A stretch of 47,552 bases of DNA from IMG/VR virus record IMGVR_UViG_3300032241_002511, positions 1-47,552 of that record; one strand, written 5' to 3'. The stretch comes from a virus. A program made the translations under genes and the position numbers. Below, piece by piece: positions 28,114 to 38,800 of the stretch; positions within the stretch are counted from its first letter, which is position 1; every line of letters begins with the position of its first letter. Under the pieces are notes generated by a model, which was not told the DNA's origin, ran no database searches, and saw only the letters and a list, made by a program, of their open reading frames with translations.

Positions 28114-30180
28114 ATGGCTAATAATACTTCGCAACTTCAAATAACTTCTTTAGATTTCGATTCAATCAAACAAAACTTCATAACATACTTACAGAGCCAA
28201 TCACAGTTTGCTGATTATAATTTTCAAGGTTCTTCTTTTAATGTATTATTAGACATACTGGCATATAATACTTTTTATAATGCATTTTATATGAATATGA
28301 TAGCGAATGAGATGTTTCTTGATTCTGCTGCGCTGAGATCTTCAGTTATCTCTCAAGCAAAAACAATAGGATATACTCCAAGATCTTCGACCGCAGCAGA
28401 AGCAATCGTTGATTTAACAATTACGAAAGTTCCTTCTGATCATACAACAAGTTTAAACGTTCCAAGATTTACTCAATTTGCAGCTAAGTCATTAACTGGC
28501 ACATCATATTCTTTTTACACTGTAGATGATTCAGAATATGAAGCAAATAATGGTACAACATTTACATTCAATTCTTTAGTAATTAAAGAAGGCGTTCCTA
28601 CTAAAAAGTCATTCCTTTATAGTTCTGCAACAAATCCATCTCAATATTTCGATTTAGTTGATAGAAATATCGATACATCAACATTACAAGTGATTGTACA
28701 AAACTCAACAACAAATCCAACTTATAATGTCTATACTTTAGCTGAGGATGCAACTCAAGTATCAGCAAATTCTAATGTATACTATATTGAAGAAGGACCT
28801 AATCAAAACTATTTAATTTATTTCGGTGATGGAATTCTAGGAAAGAGTTTAGTAGATCAAAATATTATAACTGTAAGTTATTTGATTACAAATGCTGATG
28901 CAGCAAATGAGCTGCAGATATTCCAATTACAGAGTAACCTTCTAGATGGTTCTGTTCCAACTGTTTCTACACTTTCTTCTTCAAGTGGCGGTTCGCCAAT
29001 AGAGAATATCGATAGCATAAAATTCTCTGCTCCGAAGTCTTTCATTTCTCAAAATAGAATAGTCACCAAAAATGACTATATCACACAAATTAATAAAAAA
29101 TATCCTTACTTCGATGCAATTAATGTTTGGGGTGGCGATGAAATTAATCCACCAGTTTATGGCAAGGTTTTTATTTCCGCAAAGCCAAAGAATGGATTCG
29201 CAGTCACCACAAATCAACAAAACTACTTAATCAATGAAATCTTAAAGCCGTTGAGCGTTTTAACTGTAACTGCTGAATATGTTCCTGCTGATTATGATTA
29301 TATTAATTTTAGTCTGATTGTTAATTATGATCCAACAAAAACAACATTAACTCAACAGCAGTTAGCAACAGCAATCGCAAATACTGTCGCGACATATACT
29401 AACAATAACTTAAACACATTCAACGGAACGTTTAAATATTCTAAATTCTTATCAGCTATCGATTCGACAGATCAATCTATAGAATCTTCTTCCGCTACAA
29501 TTTATCTACAGAAACAAATTTTCCCAACTTTAGGCGAATCGCAGACTTATAATCTTAATTTTGGAACTCCTTTACATCAAGGAGTAACTAATGATAGATT
29601 ATATTCTTCTCCTTATTTTATAGCTTTAGATGCAGCAGGAAACGAACAGCAATGCTACATTGAAGAAACACCATTTTCATATGGTGGAATCACTACTGTA
29701 ACTATAGAAAGTCCAGGATATAATTATACAACTCCTCCAACAATTATTATCGAAGGTGATGGTCTTGGGGCGAATGCTTATCCGATGGTAGTTAATGGAC
29801 AAATAAACTCTATCGTAATTGATAATTCAGGAAATAATTATACTACTGCTGCGATTGTTCTAGAAGGTGGTGGCGGCGGCACTGGTGCAGTATTAATTCC
29901 AATTATATCAGGACAAACTGGCAAGCTAAGAACATATTATTTTGACACAAACAACGTCAAGCAAATTTTAAACGCGAATGCAGGAACTATCAATTATTTG
30001 ACTGGTGAAGTTACATTAAATAACTTCTATCCAATTTCTATCGGAGGAACACAATCAGTTCTATCGATTTATGCTCAACCATATAGTCAAAACTTCTCAA
30101 CTAATAATCAGATTGTGTTGACATATGATGAAAATAATTCTGCGGCACTTTCTGTAACAGTCAACATGATCCGCTCATAA
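28114..30180 (+). CDS. 6: Baseplate wedge protein (T4 gp6-like)
   Basis: The 688-residue protein matches gp6 (T4: 660). The N-terminal J-domain-like part has SDFSI-type features: FNVLLDILAYNTFYNAFYMNM and MFLDSAALRSSVISQAKTIGY. The middle part has IYFGDGILGKSLVDQNIITV, and then NRIVTKNDYITQINKKYPYFDAINVWGG. gp6 forms the iris ring with gp7 and gp53. Residues about 530-610 contain two SPGYNYTTPPTIIIEG-like segments that recur in gp7 and gp8. Confidence 0.9.
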   Translation: MANNTSQLQITSLDFDSIKQNFITYLQSQSQFADYNFQGSSFNVLLDILAYNTFYNAFYMNMIANEMFLDSAALRSSVISQAKTIGYTPRSSTAAEAIVDLTITKVPSDHTTSLNVPRFTQFAAKSLTGTSYSFYTVDDSEYEANNGTTFTFNSLVIKEGVPTKKSFLYSSATNPSQYFDLVDRNIDTSTLQVIVQNSTTNPTYNVYTLAEDATQVSANSNVYYIEEGPNQNYLIYFGDGILGKSLVDQNIITVSYLITNADAANELQIFQLQSNLLDGSVPTVSTLSSSSGGSPIENIDSIKFSAPKSFISQNRIVTKNDYITQINKKYPYFDAINVWGGDEINPPVYGKVFISAKPKNGFAVTTNQQNYLINEILKPLSVLTVTAEYVPADYDYINFSLIVNYDPTKTTLTQQQLATAIANTVATYTNNNLNTFNGTFKYSKFLSAIDSTDQSIESSSATIYLQKQIFPTLGESQTYNLNFGTPLHQGVTNDRLYSSPYFIALDAAGNEQQCYIEETPFSYGGITTVTIESPGYNYTTPPTIIIEGDGLGANAYPMVVNGQINSIVIDNSGNNYTTAAIVLEGGGGGTGAVLIPIISGQTGKLRTYYFDTNNVKQILNANAGTINYLTGEVTLNNFYPISIGGTQSVLSIYAQPYSQNFSTNNQIVLTYDENNSAALSVTVNMIRS

Positions 30181-30184
30181 TAAA

Positions 30185-33100
30185 ATGACGAAATTAACCG
30201 AAACAATTTCTGGACTATTAGATTCTCAATTTCCAGAATTCATTGTCAATAATAATCCTAAGTTTGTTGATTTCTTGAGGACGTACTATCAATGGTTAGA
30301 AGATTCTAATCAAGGCGCTGTTCTCTATCAAACTAAAAATCTATTAAATTATAAAGATATTGACACAACTAGCGACGAATACGTTCAATATTTTATCAAT
30401 GATTTTCTCCCATATTTTCCGCAAACAGTTGCGGTAGACCAAAGAAAATTAATAAAAGCCATTAAATACTTTTATATTACAAAGGGTAGTCTTAATTCTT
30501 TAGTATTTCTATTCAGAGTTCTTTATGACATAGATTCAGAAGTATACTTTCCGAAAGAAAATATTCTAAAAGCTTCTGATGGAAAATGGCAAATTCCACA
30601 ATCACTAAAACTAGTATTATCTCCAGCAAATGAAGGATTTGATGTATCTAATTTAAACATGCGAGAAGGCATTGGTTCCATCTCCAATGCTATTTGTACG
30701 ATTGAATCTGCTTATAGAACAATCGATCCAGTATTAGGAATACAAATTGTAGAAGTTTTTGTATCTAATATAGTAAGATCATTTGTTGCAGAAGAAAATT
30801 TAATTGTAAATGGAACATATACATCAAATAATAATCCGTTCACTTTTGAAGAAAAAATCATTGGTTCTATTTCTGGTCTAAAAATTGATCCAAAAAATCA
30901 GGGATTAAAGTACAACGGTACAACGTACCATAACGATGGATCCATAAATTATCCTGGCGATCCAGTTGTCTTTTATGGTGGTTTGGCAGATACTACTACA
31001 GCAAAAAAAGCCATCGCCTATGTTAATAATGTTAGCGTCGGTTCAATCAGCTCTGTTTCTGTTGAGAATGGAGGATTTGGATATACAAAATATCCCAATA
31101 CTATAACAACAGTCATAGGAGGACAAGGTGTTGGGGCTAATGTGGTTGTACAAAGCGTGGACTTAACGGGAAGCCTCGTTATCAATTCAGATTCTATTTT
31201 CAATTATCAAAATGTTGTTGTTGAATATGTTTCTAATGTGTATACCTTAAATTTAACGACAGGATCTGGAAACACCACTTCAACTGTTAATCTTAATACT
31301 ACTAATTTTGTCGCCAATACAACAATAACCAATTTTTATGATAATTATGTGCTACAAGTTATGCAGGGAACAGGATCATCAGCTTCCCCAAATATCGCAT
31401 TAATTAAATCATATAATCCAACAACACAAATTGCTACTCTAGCTCCTCCTTATCTTGGATCATCAATAGACGGAACAAGCAATATTAAATTATATGCAGT
31501 TCAAGATTATGGATTTGCCAATACTGCATTTAAAATGAATAATTTGATTGGTATGGGAAATACTGTTTCTTCTATTAATCTTTATAATCTAACAAGTCCG
31601 CCAAGCGGAGTGAGCGGTTCTTATGTTAATTCTATATTAGAATATGTTGGAGGAACTGGAACTGGAACCATCGCACTGATAACAGACTACAATGGAACAA
31701 CTCAAATAGCCAACATAATACAAATGCCAGGAACAACTCCAATTGTTGCTGCAGATGGAACGACTAACGTTGCGATATATTATTCTAATGCAAATACAAA
31801 ACTCTCAAGCGCATTCTCTTTCTTTACATTGCCAGTCGGTAACATAACTGCAATGAATGTGATTAGTGGCGGATATGGCTTCCAGTCAGTTCCAACTATA
31901 AGTTTAAATTCTACATATGGAACAGATTATTCTAATACTCTGTATCAAGTGTACATTAACGCACCAACATCCGATAACTATAATGCTTACGTTTCATCTT
32001 TACAATCTATTTCAGACGTCGGAGAAATAGCTAATGTTACCGTGATTAATGGTGGAACAGGATATAATTCTGGATCTGATACAATAATTATTAACTCAGA
32101 ACAGGGATATGGCGCAACATTTTCTTTCACAACTAATGCCACTGGATCAATAACCTCAGTTAGTGTTGTTAATCCTGGAGAAGGATATTCAAGTCCAGTC
32201 ACTCAAACTGCGACAGTTACTGTCAATTCTGCTACTGGAGTTGGAGCACAATTAGTTGCATACGGTTATGGCGAGGGGGCTGTCTTATCAGTTTCTGTGT
32301 CTGACATTGGTAGAATATCAGATTTTAGATTAGTAAGCCGTGGATTCGATTATCAATCAACTCCAAATGTTTCTCTGAGAATTATTGACGTTCCGTTAAC
32401 AATAAATGTCCATAGTAATAATATAGTCGGCGCAGGAAATACAACATCAACAGTAAACTTACACAGCCTCTCGTTTACGCCAAGTACAATAGAAAATTTC
32501 TACGTTGGTGCGACTCTTAAGATTATCGACGGCACAGGTAAATTAGCAACACCTAATTCAGCAAAAATTACTGGATATAGTTCAGCTACTGGTATTGCTT
32601 ATTTGGCTTCTCCGTATCTAGGAACAGTCCCAGATGGTACAAGTAATGTTGTAATTTATGGGGCGAATGTAGATTTCTCCAGTCTATCACTAACTGAAGG
32701 TGATTTTGTGTATCAAGGAAAAGATCCAGGAAACACTACATTTAGTGCGTTCTTTGATTTATTCGGTTCAAATTATTCTGGTCTTTTATCCAATTCGTCA
32801 ATAAGATTATATGAATATAGTGGTTCTTTAATTGGAACGCAGGATCTGGTTTTTGCTAATGCGAGCATTAATGTGACTCCAGTAGTTTCAAACACCACCG
32901 TTTATGGAAATGGACAAGCTCGCGCCAACGCAATATTCTTAAACGGATTAATTCAATATCCTGGATATTACATTAATACAGACGGTCAGCCAAGCGCAGA
33001 TCAATACTTACAATCTAATACTAGATACCATAATTATTCTTATGTCGTTCAGAGTGAAAAATCTATAAACGATTATGAAGAAACATTGCGTAATATTCTC

Positions 33101-34201
33101 CATCCAGCGGGAATGGAACTTCTATCTGATATGGTCATTTTTGATACACAAAGTACGCCAGTTCAACTATCTCAAAATCTTTCGACATATAATGTCTATT
33201 CTGGCGAGACTGTTACTGCCAATTCGTATTGGGCTAACGCAAGCTTAGTTGGAACATCAACTACGTTTAATGCGAACGCTAAAGTCGGAGATTTAATTGT
33301 GATCGGAAAAGGAACTTCCAGAGAACAAACCAAAGTCATTGAAGGCATTATTAATGATACACTATTGACTATGGAAAGTAATACGAGATTCTTGGGTCCA
33401 GGATATCTACAGACAATTTCTTATGGAAGCTCAAATTATACCATTTCTAAATTCAATTCAACTTCTAATGCCAACACAGTTAATTTGAACACCTCTAATT
33501 TCGTTGCGAATAATACCATCAATAACATTTATAATAATTCGACAATCGAAGTTACTAACGGAAGTGGATTTATTTCTAATACAATTAATTTAACTGCAGG
33601 ATCAGGTAATACGACAACTTCAGTCAATTTGAATACAACAAACTTTGTGGCAAATAGCACTATTGCTAATTACTATCAAAATTACTTCTTACAAGTTGTT
33701 GACGGAACAGGCTCGACAGCTTCTCCAAACGTCGCAATAATATCAGCGTATAATGCAACAAATAAGATCGCAACACTAAGTACTGCTCTGGGAGCAACTC
33801 TTGACGGAACCAGCAACGTTGTGATTTATGCGCCTAATACTTTCTTAATCACAACATACTACGCAGCCAATCAGGTTGCTGTGTTGAATGTGGCAACTTA
33901 TGTTCCTTTAGATTCAACTTCAGAAATTATTCTAAATGTTCCAATCTCTTCAAACACATTTACTCTTCCAAATACGGTAAATATATATGGTGTGATTCAA
34001 GCTGGTGATGGAATTTCTTTTGATTTAGGAATAGCCGAAACACCATTTAATGCTAATGTGACATATGTGGACCCAAGTGGATTATACTTGACTGTCGATA
34101 CTCCACAAACAAGTATAACAACACCAAATACTAAGGCTTCTTACTATGTTTATCCGATATTAAATTCTCAGCAATTCACAATACTTAATAATCAAGGTTA
34201 A
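30185..34201 (+). CDS. 7: Baseplate wedge protein (T4 gp7-like), multidomain
   Basis: The 1338-residue protein lies between gp6 and gp8, the T4 place of gp7 (1032). The N-terminal segment has FPEFIVNNNPKFVDFLRTYY, common to large wedge proteins of T4-like cyanophages. Four copies of a ~80-residue module begin GSGNTTSTVNLNTTNFV-like at about residues 358, 454, 742 and 1132. Several GGxGYxxxPT beta-repeats also occur. Residues about 950-1000 (YEETLRNILHPAGMELLSD) match the wedge family. The gp7 name rests on position. Confidence 0.65.
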   Translation: MTKLTETISGLLDSQFPEFIVNNNPKFVDFLRTYYQWLEDSNQGAVLYQTKNLLNYKDIDTTSDEYVQYFINDFLPYFPQTVAVDQRKLIKAIKYFYITKGSLNSLVFLFRVLYDIDSEVYFPKENILKASDGKWQIPQSLKLVLSPANEGFDVSNLNMREGIGSISNAICTIESAYRTIDPVLGIQIVEVFVSNIVRSFVAEENLIVNGTYTSNNNPFTFEEKIIGSISGLKIDPKNQGLKYNGTTYHNDGSINYPGDPVVFYGGLADTTTAKKAIAYVNNVSVGSISSVSVENGGFGYTKYPNTITTVIGGQGVGANVVVQSVDLTGSLVINSDSIFNYQNVVVEYVSNVYTLNLTTGSGNTTSTVNLNTTNFVANTTITNFYDNYVLQVMQGTGSSASPNIALIKSYNPTTQIATLAPPYLGSSIDGTSNIKLYAVQDYGFANTAFKMNNLIGMGNTVSSINLYNLTSPPSGVSGSYVNSILEYVGGTGTGTIALITDYNGTTQIANIIQMPGTTPIVAADGTTNVAIYYSNANTKLSSAFSFFTLPVGNITAMNVISGGYGFQSVPTISLNSTYGTDYSNTLYQVYINAPTSDNYNAYVSSLQSISDVGEIANVTVINGGTGYNSGSDTIIINSEQGYGATFSFTTNATGSITSVSVVNPGEGYSSPVTQTATVTVNSATGVGAQLVAYGYGEGAVLSVSVSDIGRISDFRLVSRGFDYQSTPNVSLRIIDVPLTINVHSNNIVGAGNTTSTVNLHSLSFTPSTIENFYVGATLKIIDGTGKLATPNSAKITGYSSATGIAYLASPYLGTVPDGTSNVVIYGANVDFSSLSLTEGDFVYQGKDPGNTTFSAFFDLFGSNYSGLLSNSSIRLYEYSGSLIGTQDLVFANASINVTPVVSNTTVYGNGQARANAIFLNGLIQYPGYYINTDGQPSADQYLQSNTRYHNYSYVVQSEKSINDYEETLRNILHPAGMELLSDMVIFDTQSTPVQLSQNLSTYNVYSGETVTANSYWANASLVGTSTTFNANAKVGDLIVIGKGTSREQTKVIEGIINDTLLTMESNTRFLGPGYLQTISYGSSNYTISKFNSTSNANTVNLNTSNFVANNTINNIYNNSTIEVTNGSGFISNTINLTAGSGNTTTSVNLNTTNFVANSTIANYYQNYFLQVVDGTGSTASPNVAIISAYNATNKIATLSTALGATLDGTSNVVIYAPNTFLITTYYAANQVAVLNVATYVPLDSTSEIILNVPISSNTFTLPNTVNIYGVIQAGDGISFDLGIAETPFNANVTYVDPSGLYLTVDTPQTSITTPNTKASYYVYPILNSQQFTILNNQG

Positions 34202-34206
34202 TAAAA

Positions 34207-35805
34207 ATGAGTAGTATCATTACTATAAAAGAAACTGTTGACATAGCTGCTTCTTTTGAAGACAGATGGGTTCAAGACAGTAACACATATCTAGGAATTG
34301 GTCGAGTCACTCCTTGGATGAATAATGTTCCTCCCATTTCAAACAACAGTACAGATTTTATTAATTTTGTTTATGATAGATTAGTCGCCTTGGTGAAGAT
34401 TACAGCTGCTGATATGCGCCTCGTAATTCCAAGAGTCGATTGGAATTCTGGAACAGTATATACAGCTTATGATAATGGCGTTGATATGTTTGTAACTGAG
34501 GCTGATATTGCACAGACAGGAACAATTACAGCAACTTCTGGATTAACCACATTAAGCGGTGTCGGCACCACATTTGCCACTAACTTTACTGCTGGAAATT
34601 TTATAAAATTTATAGATCCTGCAACAGATAATATCTACATCAAAGAAATTATTTCTGTAACTAATGATACATCTTTGGTCGTAAACAGCGCATTTACATC
34701 AACAGTTACCACAAGTAACTTTTACAAATACAATAACACTTATCCATATTATGGCTATCCATTTTATGTAAGAAATACTTACGATCAAATTTATAAATGT
34801 TTGTATAATAATAAGGGCGCGCAGTCCACTGTTATGCCTCAGATTAGTCTTGCTGGCGATCTGCCATCTAATCCTTGGATAGAAACATCTGATGGATATA
34901 AGTGGAAGTACATGTATACTATTCCTAGTGGACTTAAGGAAAAATTCTTCACTCCTCAATGGATGCCAGTTTCATCTGATGGGACTGTAACGGCTGCAGC
35001 AGTTAATGGAAGAATCGATATTGTCGATATTTTACAAGGAGGCTCTGGTTATAATTCTGGGGTTGCTTGTACGAGCGCACAAATACTTACTGTTACTGGT
35101 GACGGTTCTGGAGCAAATATTACAGCAGTTGTTGATAGTAGCGGTACTATAATAGATACGAATATTTTAAATGGTGGTTCTGGCTATACCTATGCAACAA
35201 TAACTGCCAATCCTGGCGTTGCTGGAGTTGGAGCCAATTTAAAACCAGTGATTTCTCCATCGGGAGGTCACGGTTCAGATAATATTGATGAACTTGGCGC
35301 CAAAAATGTGATGGTTTGCGTAGAACTACCAGGAAATGATGGTGGAGTGATACCAATCGGTTCTTCTTTATCTACCACTCCGTTCACATATTATCAAGTT
35401 TCAATCATTCAAAATCCTCTTCTTTCTGCAACTGGAGAAATCGCAAGTGGATCTGCTTACAACACCACGACTCAGATTTTGACTGGAACTTTAATCTCTC
35501 CGTATTATTTTCCAATCGCAGATATTGCTTATCAAGGATTGACGCTAGATACAGCAACCTTCACAGGTTCAATCGTAACTTGGGATAATATTAATAATAT
35601 TGTTTACCTAAATAATATTAGAGGTTCGTTCACACCATATTCGAGCTTCACTTCTTCATTATTAGGTAGAACAGTGACAGCATTTAGCTTGGTTAAGCCT
35701 GAAATTGAACTTTATACTGGCAAGCTTTTATATGTACAGAATAGAGCTCCCATATCGAGATCAATAAACCAAACAGAACAGATTAAAATAGTAATAGAAA
35801 TATAA
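34207..35805 (+). CDS. 8: Baseplate wedge protein (T4 gp8-like) with inserted domains
   Basis: The 532-residue protein matches gp8 (T4: 334): FINFVYDRLVALVKI, then RVDWNSGTVYTAYDN, YPFYVRNTYDQIYKCLYNN and SDGYKWKYMYTIPSG. Two extra beta-rich inserts explain the length. One is at about 97-175 (GTITATSGLTTLSGVGTTF, a common phage beta-domain). The other is at about 265-345, with two GGSGYN-type repeats shared with gp6 and gp7. gp8 links wedge and fibre network. Confidence 0.83.
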   Translation: MSSIITIKETVDIAASFEDRWVQDSNTYLGIGRVTPWMNNVPPISNNSTDFINFVYDRLVALVKITAADMRLVIPRVDWNSGTVYTAYDNGVDMFVTEADIAQTGTITATSGLTTLSGVGTTFATNFTAGNFIKFIDPATDNIYIKEIISVTNDTSLVVNSAFTSTVTTSNFYKYNNTYPYYGYPFYVRNTYDQIYKCLYNNKGAQSTVMPQISLAGDLPSNPWIETSDGYKWKYMYTIPSGLKEKFFTPQWMPVSSDGTVTAAAVNGRIDIVDILQGGSGYNSGVACTSAQILTVTGDGSGANITAVVDSSGTIIDTNILNGGSGYTYATITANPGVAGVGANLKPVISPSGGHGSDNIDELGAKNVMVCVELPGNDGGVIPIGSSLSTTPFTYYQVSIIQNPLLSATGEIASGSAYNTTTQILTGTLISPYYFPIADIAYQGLTLDTATFTGSIVTWDNINNIVYLNNIRGSFTPYSSFTSSLLGRTVTAFSLVKPEIELYTGKLLYVQNRAPISRSINQTEQIKIVIEI

Positions 35806-35816
35806 GGTAATATAAC

Positions 35817-38800
35817 ATGTTGGATTTTAATGTTTCTCCATATTACGATGATTTTTATGCAACAAATGGTGCTAAAGATAATAACTACATGCGTATCCTC
35901 TTTAAGCCTGGATATGCCGTTCAAGCTCGCGAACTTACTCAAATTCAAACCATACTGCAGAATCAAATTCAGTCTCTTGGAGATAACATTTTTCAAAATG
36001 GTTCGCCTGTTACTGGCGGTCACTTAACATATGATAATAATGTAATTTCTATTCAGCTACAGCCAACACAAAACAATACACCAATATCAATATCTGATTT
36101 TAACGAAAAGCTAATTATTAACGCAAATGGTTTAGGTTTACAGAAAGCTGTTGTCGTTGCAATTGATGATAGCCTTCAAAGCAATACTTCTGCTGGAGCT
36201 TTAGTTGTAAAATATTTAACTGGAGCAAAATTTGCTTTTGGCGATGAAGTCACAACAGCGACTGGTTCTGGACAACAATATCAAGCGACAATTTTGACAT
36301 CAGATTCAAAAGCAACTGGTACGTCAACTATTGCATCTGGATCCATTGTTAGTATTAATGATGGTATATTTTATGTGAATGGCTTTTTTGTTTCTGTTGC
36401 TCCGCAGGCAATCGTTCTTGATTCACAAAACACCGCTCCTTCTTTTAGAGTTGGTCTTGAAATTCAAGAGCACGTAGTCAATTATAATCAGGATAGTGCG
36501 CTTCTAGATCCAGCCCAAGGATCATTCAACTATCAAGCTCCTGGAGCCGATCGTTATCAATTCAACTTAGCATTAGCTAAGAGAACATTAACTTCTATCG
36601 ATGATTCATCATTTTTCGAATTAATGCGAATCGAAAATGGAGTCATCACGAGCCAAGTAAATTATCCATTGTATTCTAGCATTGGAGATGCTATCGCAAA
36701 AACTGTGTATGATCAATCTGGCGATTTTATCATCAATCCTTTCTTATTATCATTAAAAGATAACGCGGCAGATCCAACAACAAACAGTTTCTTGATGACA
36801 TTGTCTGCAGGATCGGCTTACATTAGAGGTTATGAATTTGAGACTCTTGGTTCTGTCACAATGACGAACGATAAGGCAAGAACCTCAAATACTTCTTTAT
36901 ATTATGATCTTGCGATGGAATATGGTGACTATTTTGTTGTGAGTAATGTTTACAGCGGAAATGCTGCATCCTTGAGTATTGGTAATTACACTGAGATGGA
37001 TCTCCATGTAGTTCCAACAGCAAGTATTAACACATACACAATTAGCGCATATAGTAACTCAGTCATTGGATCAGCAAACGTTAGAAACATAGAGTATGCT
37101 GGTGGATCTGATCATTATGCTTATGTTTTAGATGTCAAACTTTCTCCATTGGTTGGCTATGCTAATGACACAGTTAATGGTTTGAATTATAAAGGAACTG
37201 CGTTAACTGTCGCTAATACTAATTACATATCATTTTCGCCATCATTTCCTAATGATGCAAATGTATATATCGGAAAGAATATTAATGTAATATCTGGAAA
37301 TTGTTCGGGAGATATAAAAACAATTATTGATTTTGACTCAGCAAACAATATAGCTGAAATAGGAACATATTTTTCACAGTTACCTGATTCCACCACTAAT
37401 TTCTTTATTAATTTCGGAATTGGTGATGTTCGATCTTTAACGTATACACCAGCTAATTCTGCTGGAATTATTACTCCAAATGTTTCTCATAAAGTTTATG
37501 CGACGCAAAGTTTAGCATCTGGTTTATATCCTTGTATGGATATAAGCATTAATGGCAAGCAACCAGTTGCTTCTAACGGAAGCACCCAACTATATTTAAA
37601 TAATTATAATTGTTTGGTTTATGAGTTACCTCAGCAATATATTGTTCAAAACTCAATCGGTAATGTTTATTTCTATAGTAGAAAGTGGTTGCCAGGATTA
37701 ACATTCGACTCAGCTGGAAACACAATAATAACCAGCGGAGCAACCCCTGGCGTTTCTTCAACCGAAACGTTCACTTTTGGATATACTAATTCGTATATTC
37801 CTCAAATTACGGCAAATTCTAATATCCTCGTTGTTGTTAGAAATAATAGCGGAGGTTCTCTATATCCAAATGGCTCTATTATATCATTCGACACACAAAC
37901 TGGCGGTATTGGAAATTCAGTTTATCAAACAAGCAGCTCGCAAATAACACTACATGCAGCAAGCGGTGGTGGCAATTCTTTCATTGGTGATGTTATTGTC
38001 ACTATGCAAGAAGGTCCTGGCGCATCAAATACTGCAGCCAGAAGAACAAAAACATTATTTGGTCCAACATCAGTAATCACTGGTCACGTCTCTGGAGTAT
38101 TATTAGCAACAGATAGTCCAACTAATGCAACGGCTATTACTGGAACGGTAAATAATTCTGTTGGGATTGATGCTTCCAATGGATATGTTTGGTTTACAAA
38201 CTATAATGATATCTATACAACTCCTGGAGTTGCACAAAGTCTCTACGTTCCAGACGTCAGAGCAATCATTGCGATTTATGATTCTGGAAGTCCATCGTGG
38301 GCTCCAAGTAATGCTAACTCTTCAAATTTAATTGACGTTACGAATAGTTATCAATTTAACACTGGCCAAACAGACAACTATTATGATCACGCTTCAATTA
38401 CACTTAAGCCAGGATTCCCAGTTCCTCTCGGACAGATTCTTGTTATGATGGAATATTATAATCATTCTACAACAGCAGGATTCTTTACTGGTGGATCTTA
38501 TCCACTTTCTGACTATCAGAATGGAACAATTCCTTATTATAACTCAGTTTCAAAAGGAACTATTGCACTAAGAGACGCTATTGACTTCAGACCAACTAGA
38601 GCAATCGGAACAGCTGCTGCAGTCAATACATTTACTTTACAGGGATTATTAACTCCTCAGCCAGATCATCCAATGATATTGTCTTATTCTTATTACTTAC
38701 CAAGAATTGACAAATTAACATTAACTAAAAATAAACAATTCAGAGTCATTAGTGGCGCTCCAGCAGTTAATCCATCTGTCCCATCAGATTCTGATGATGC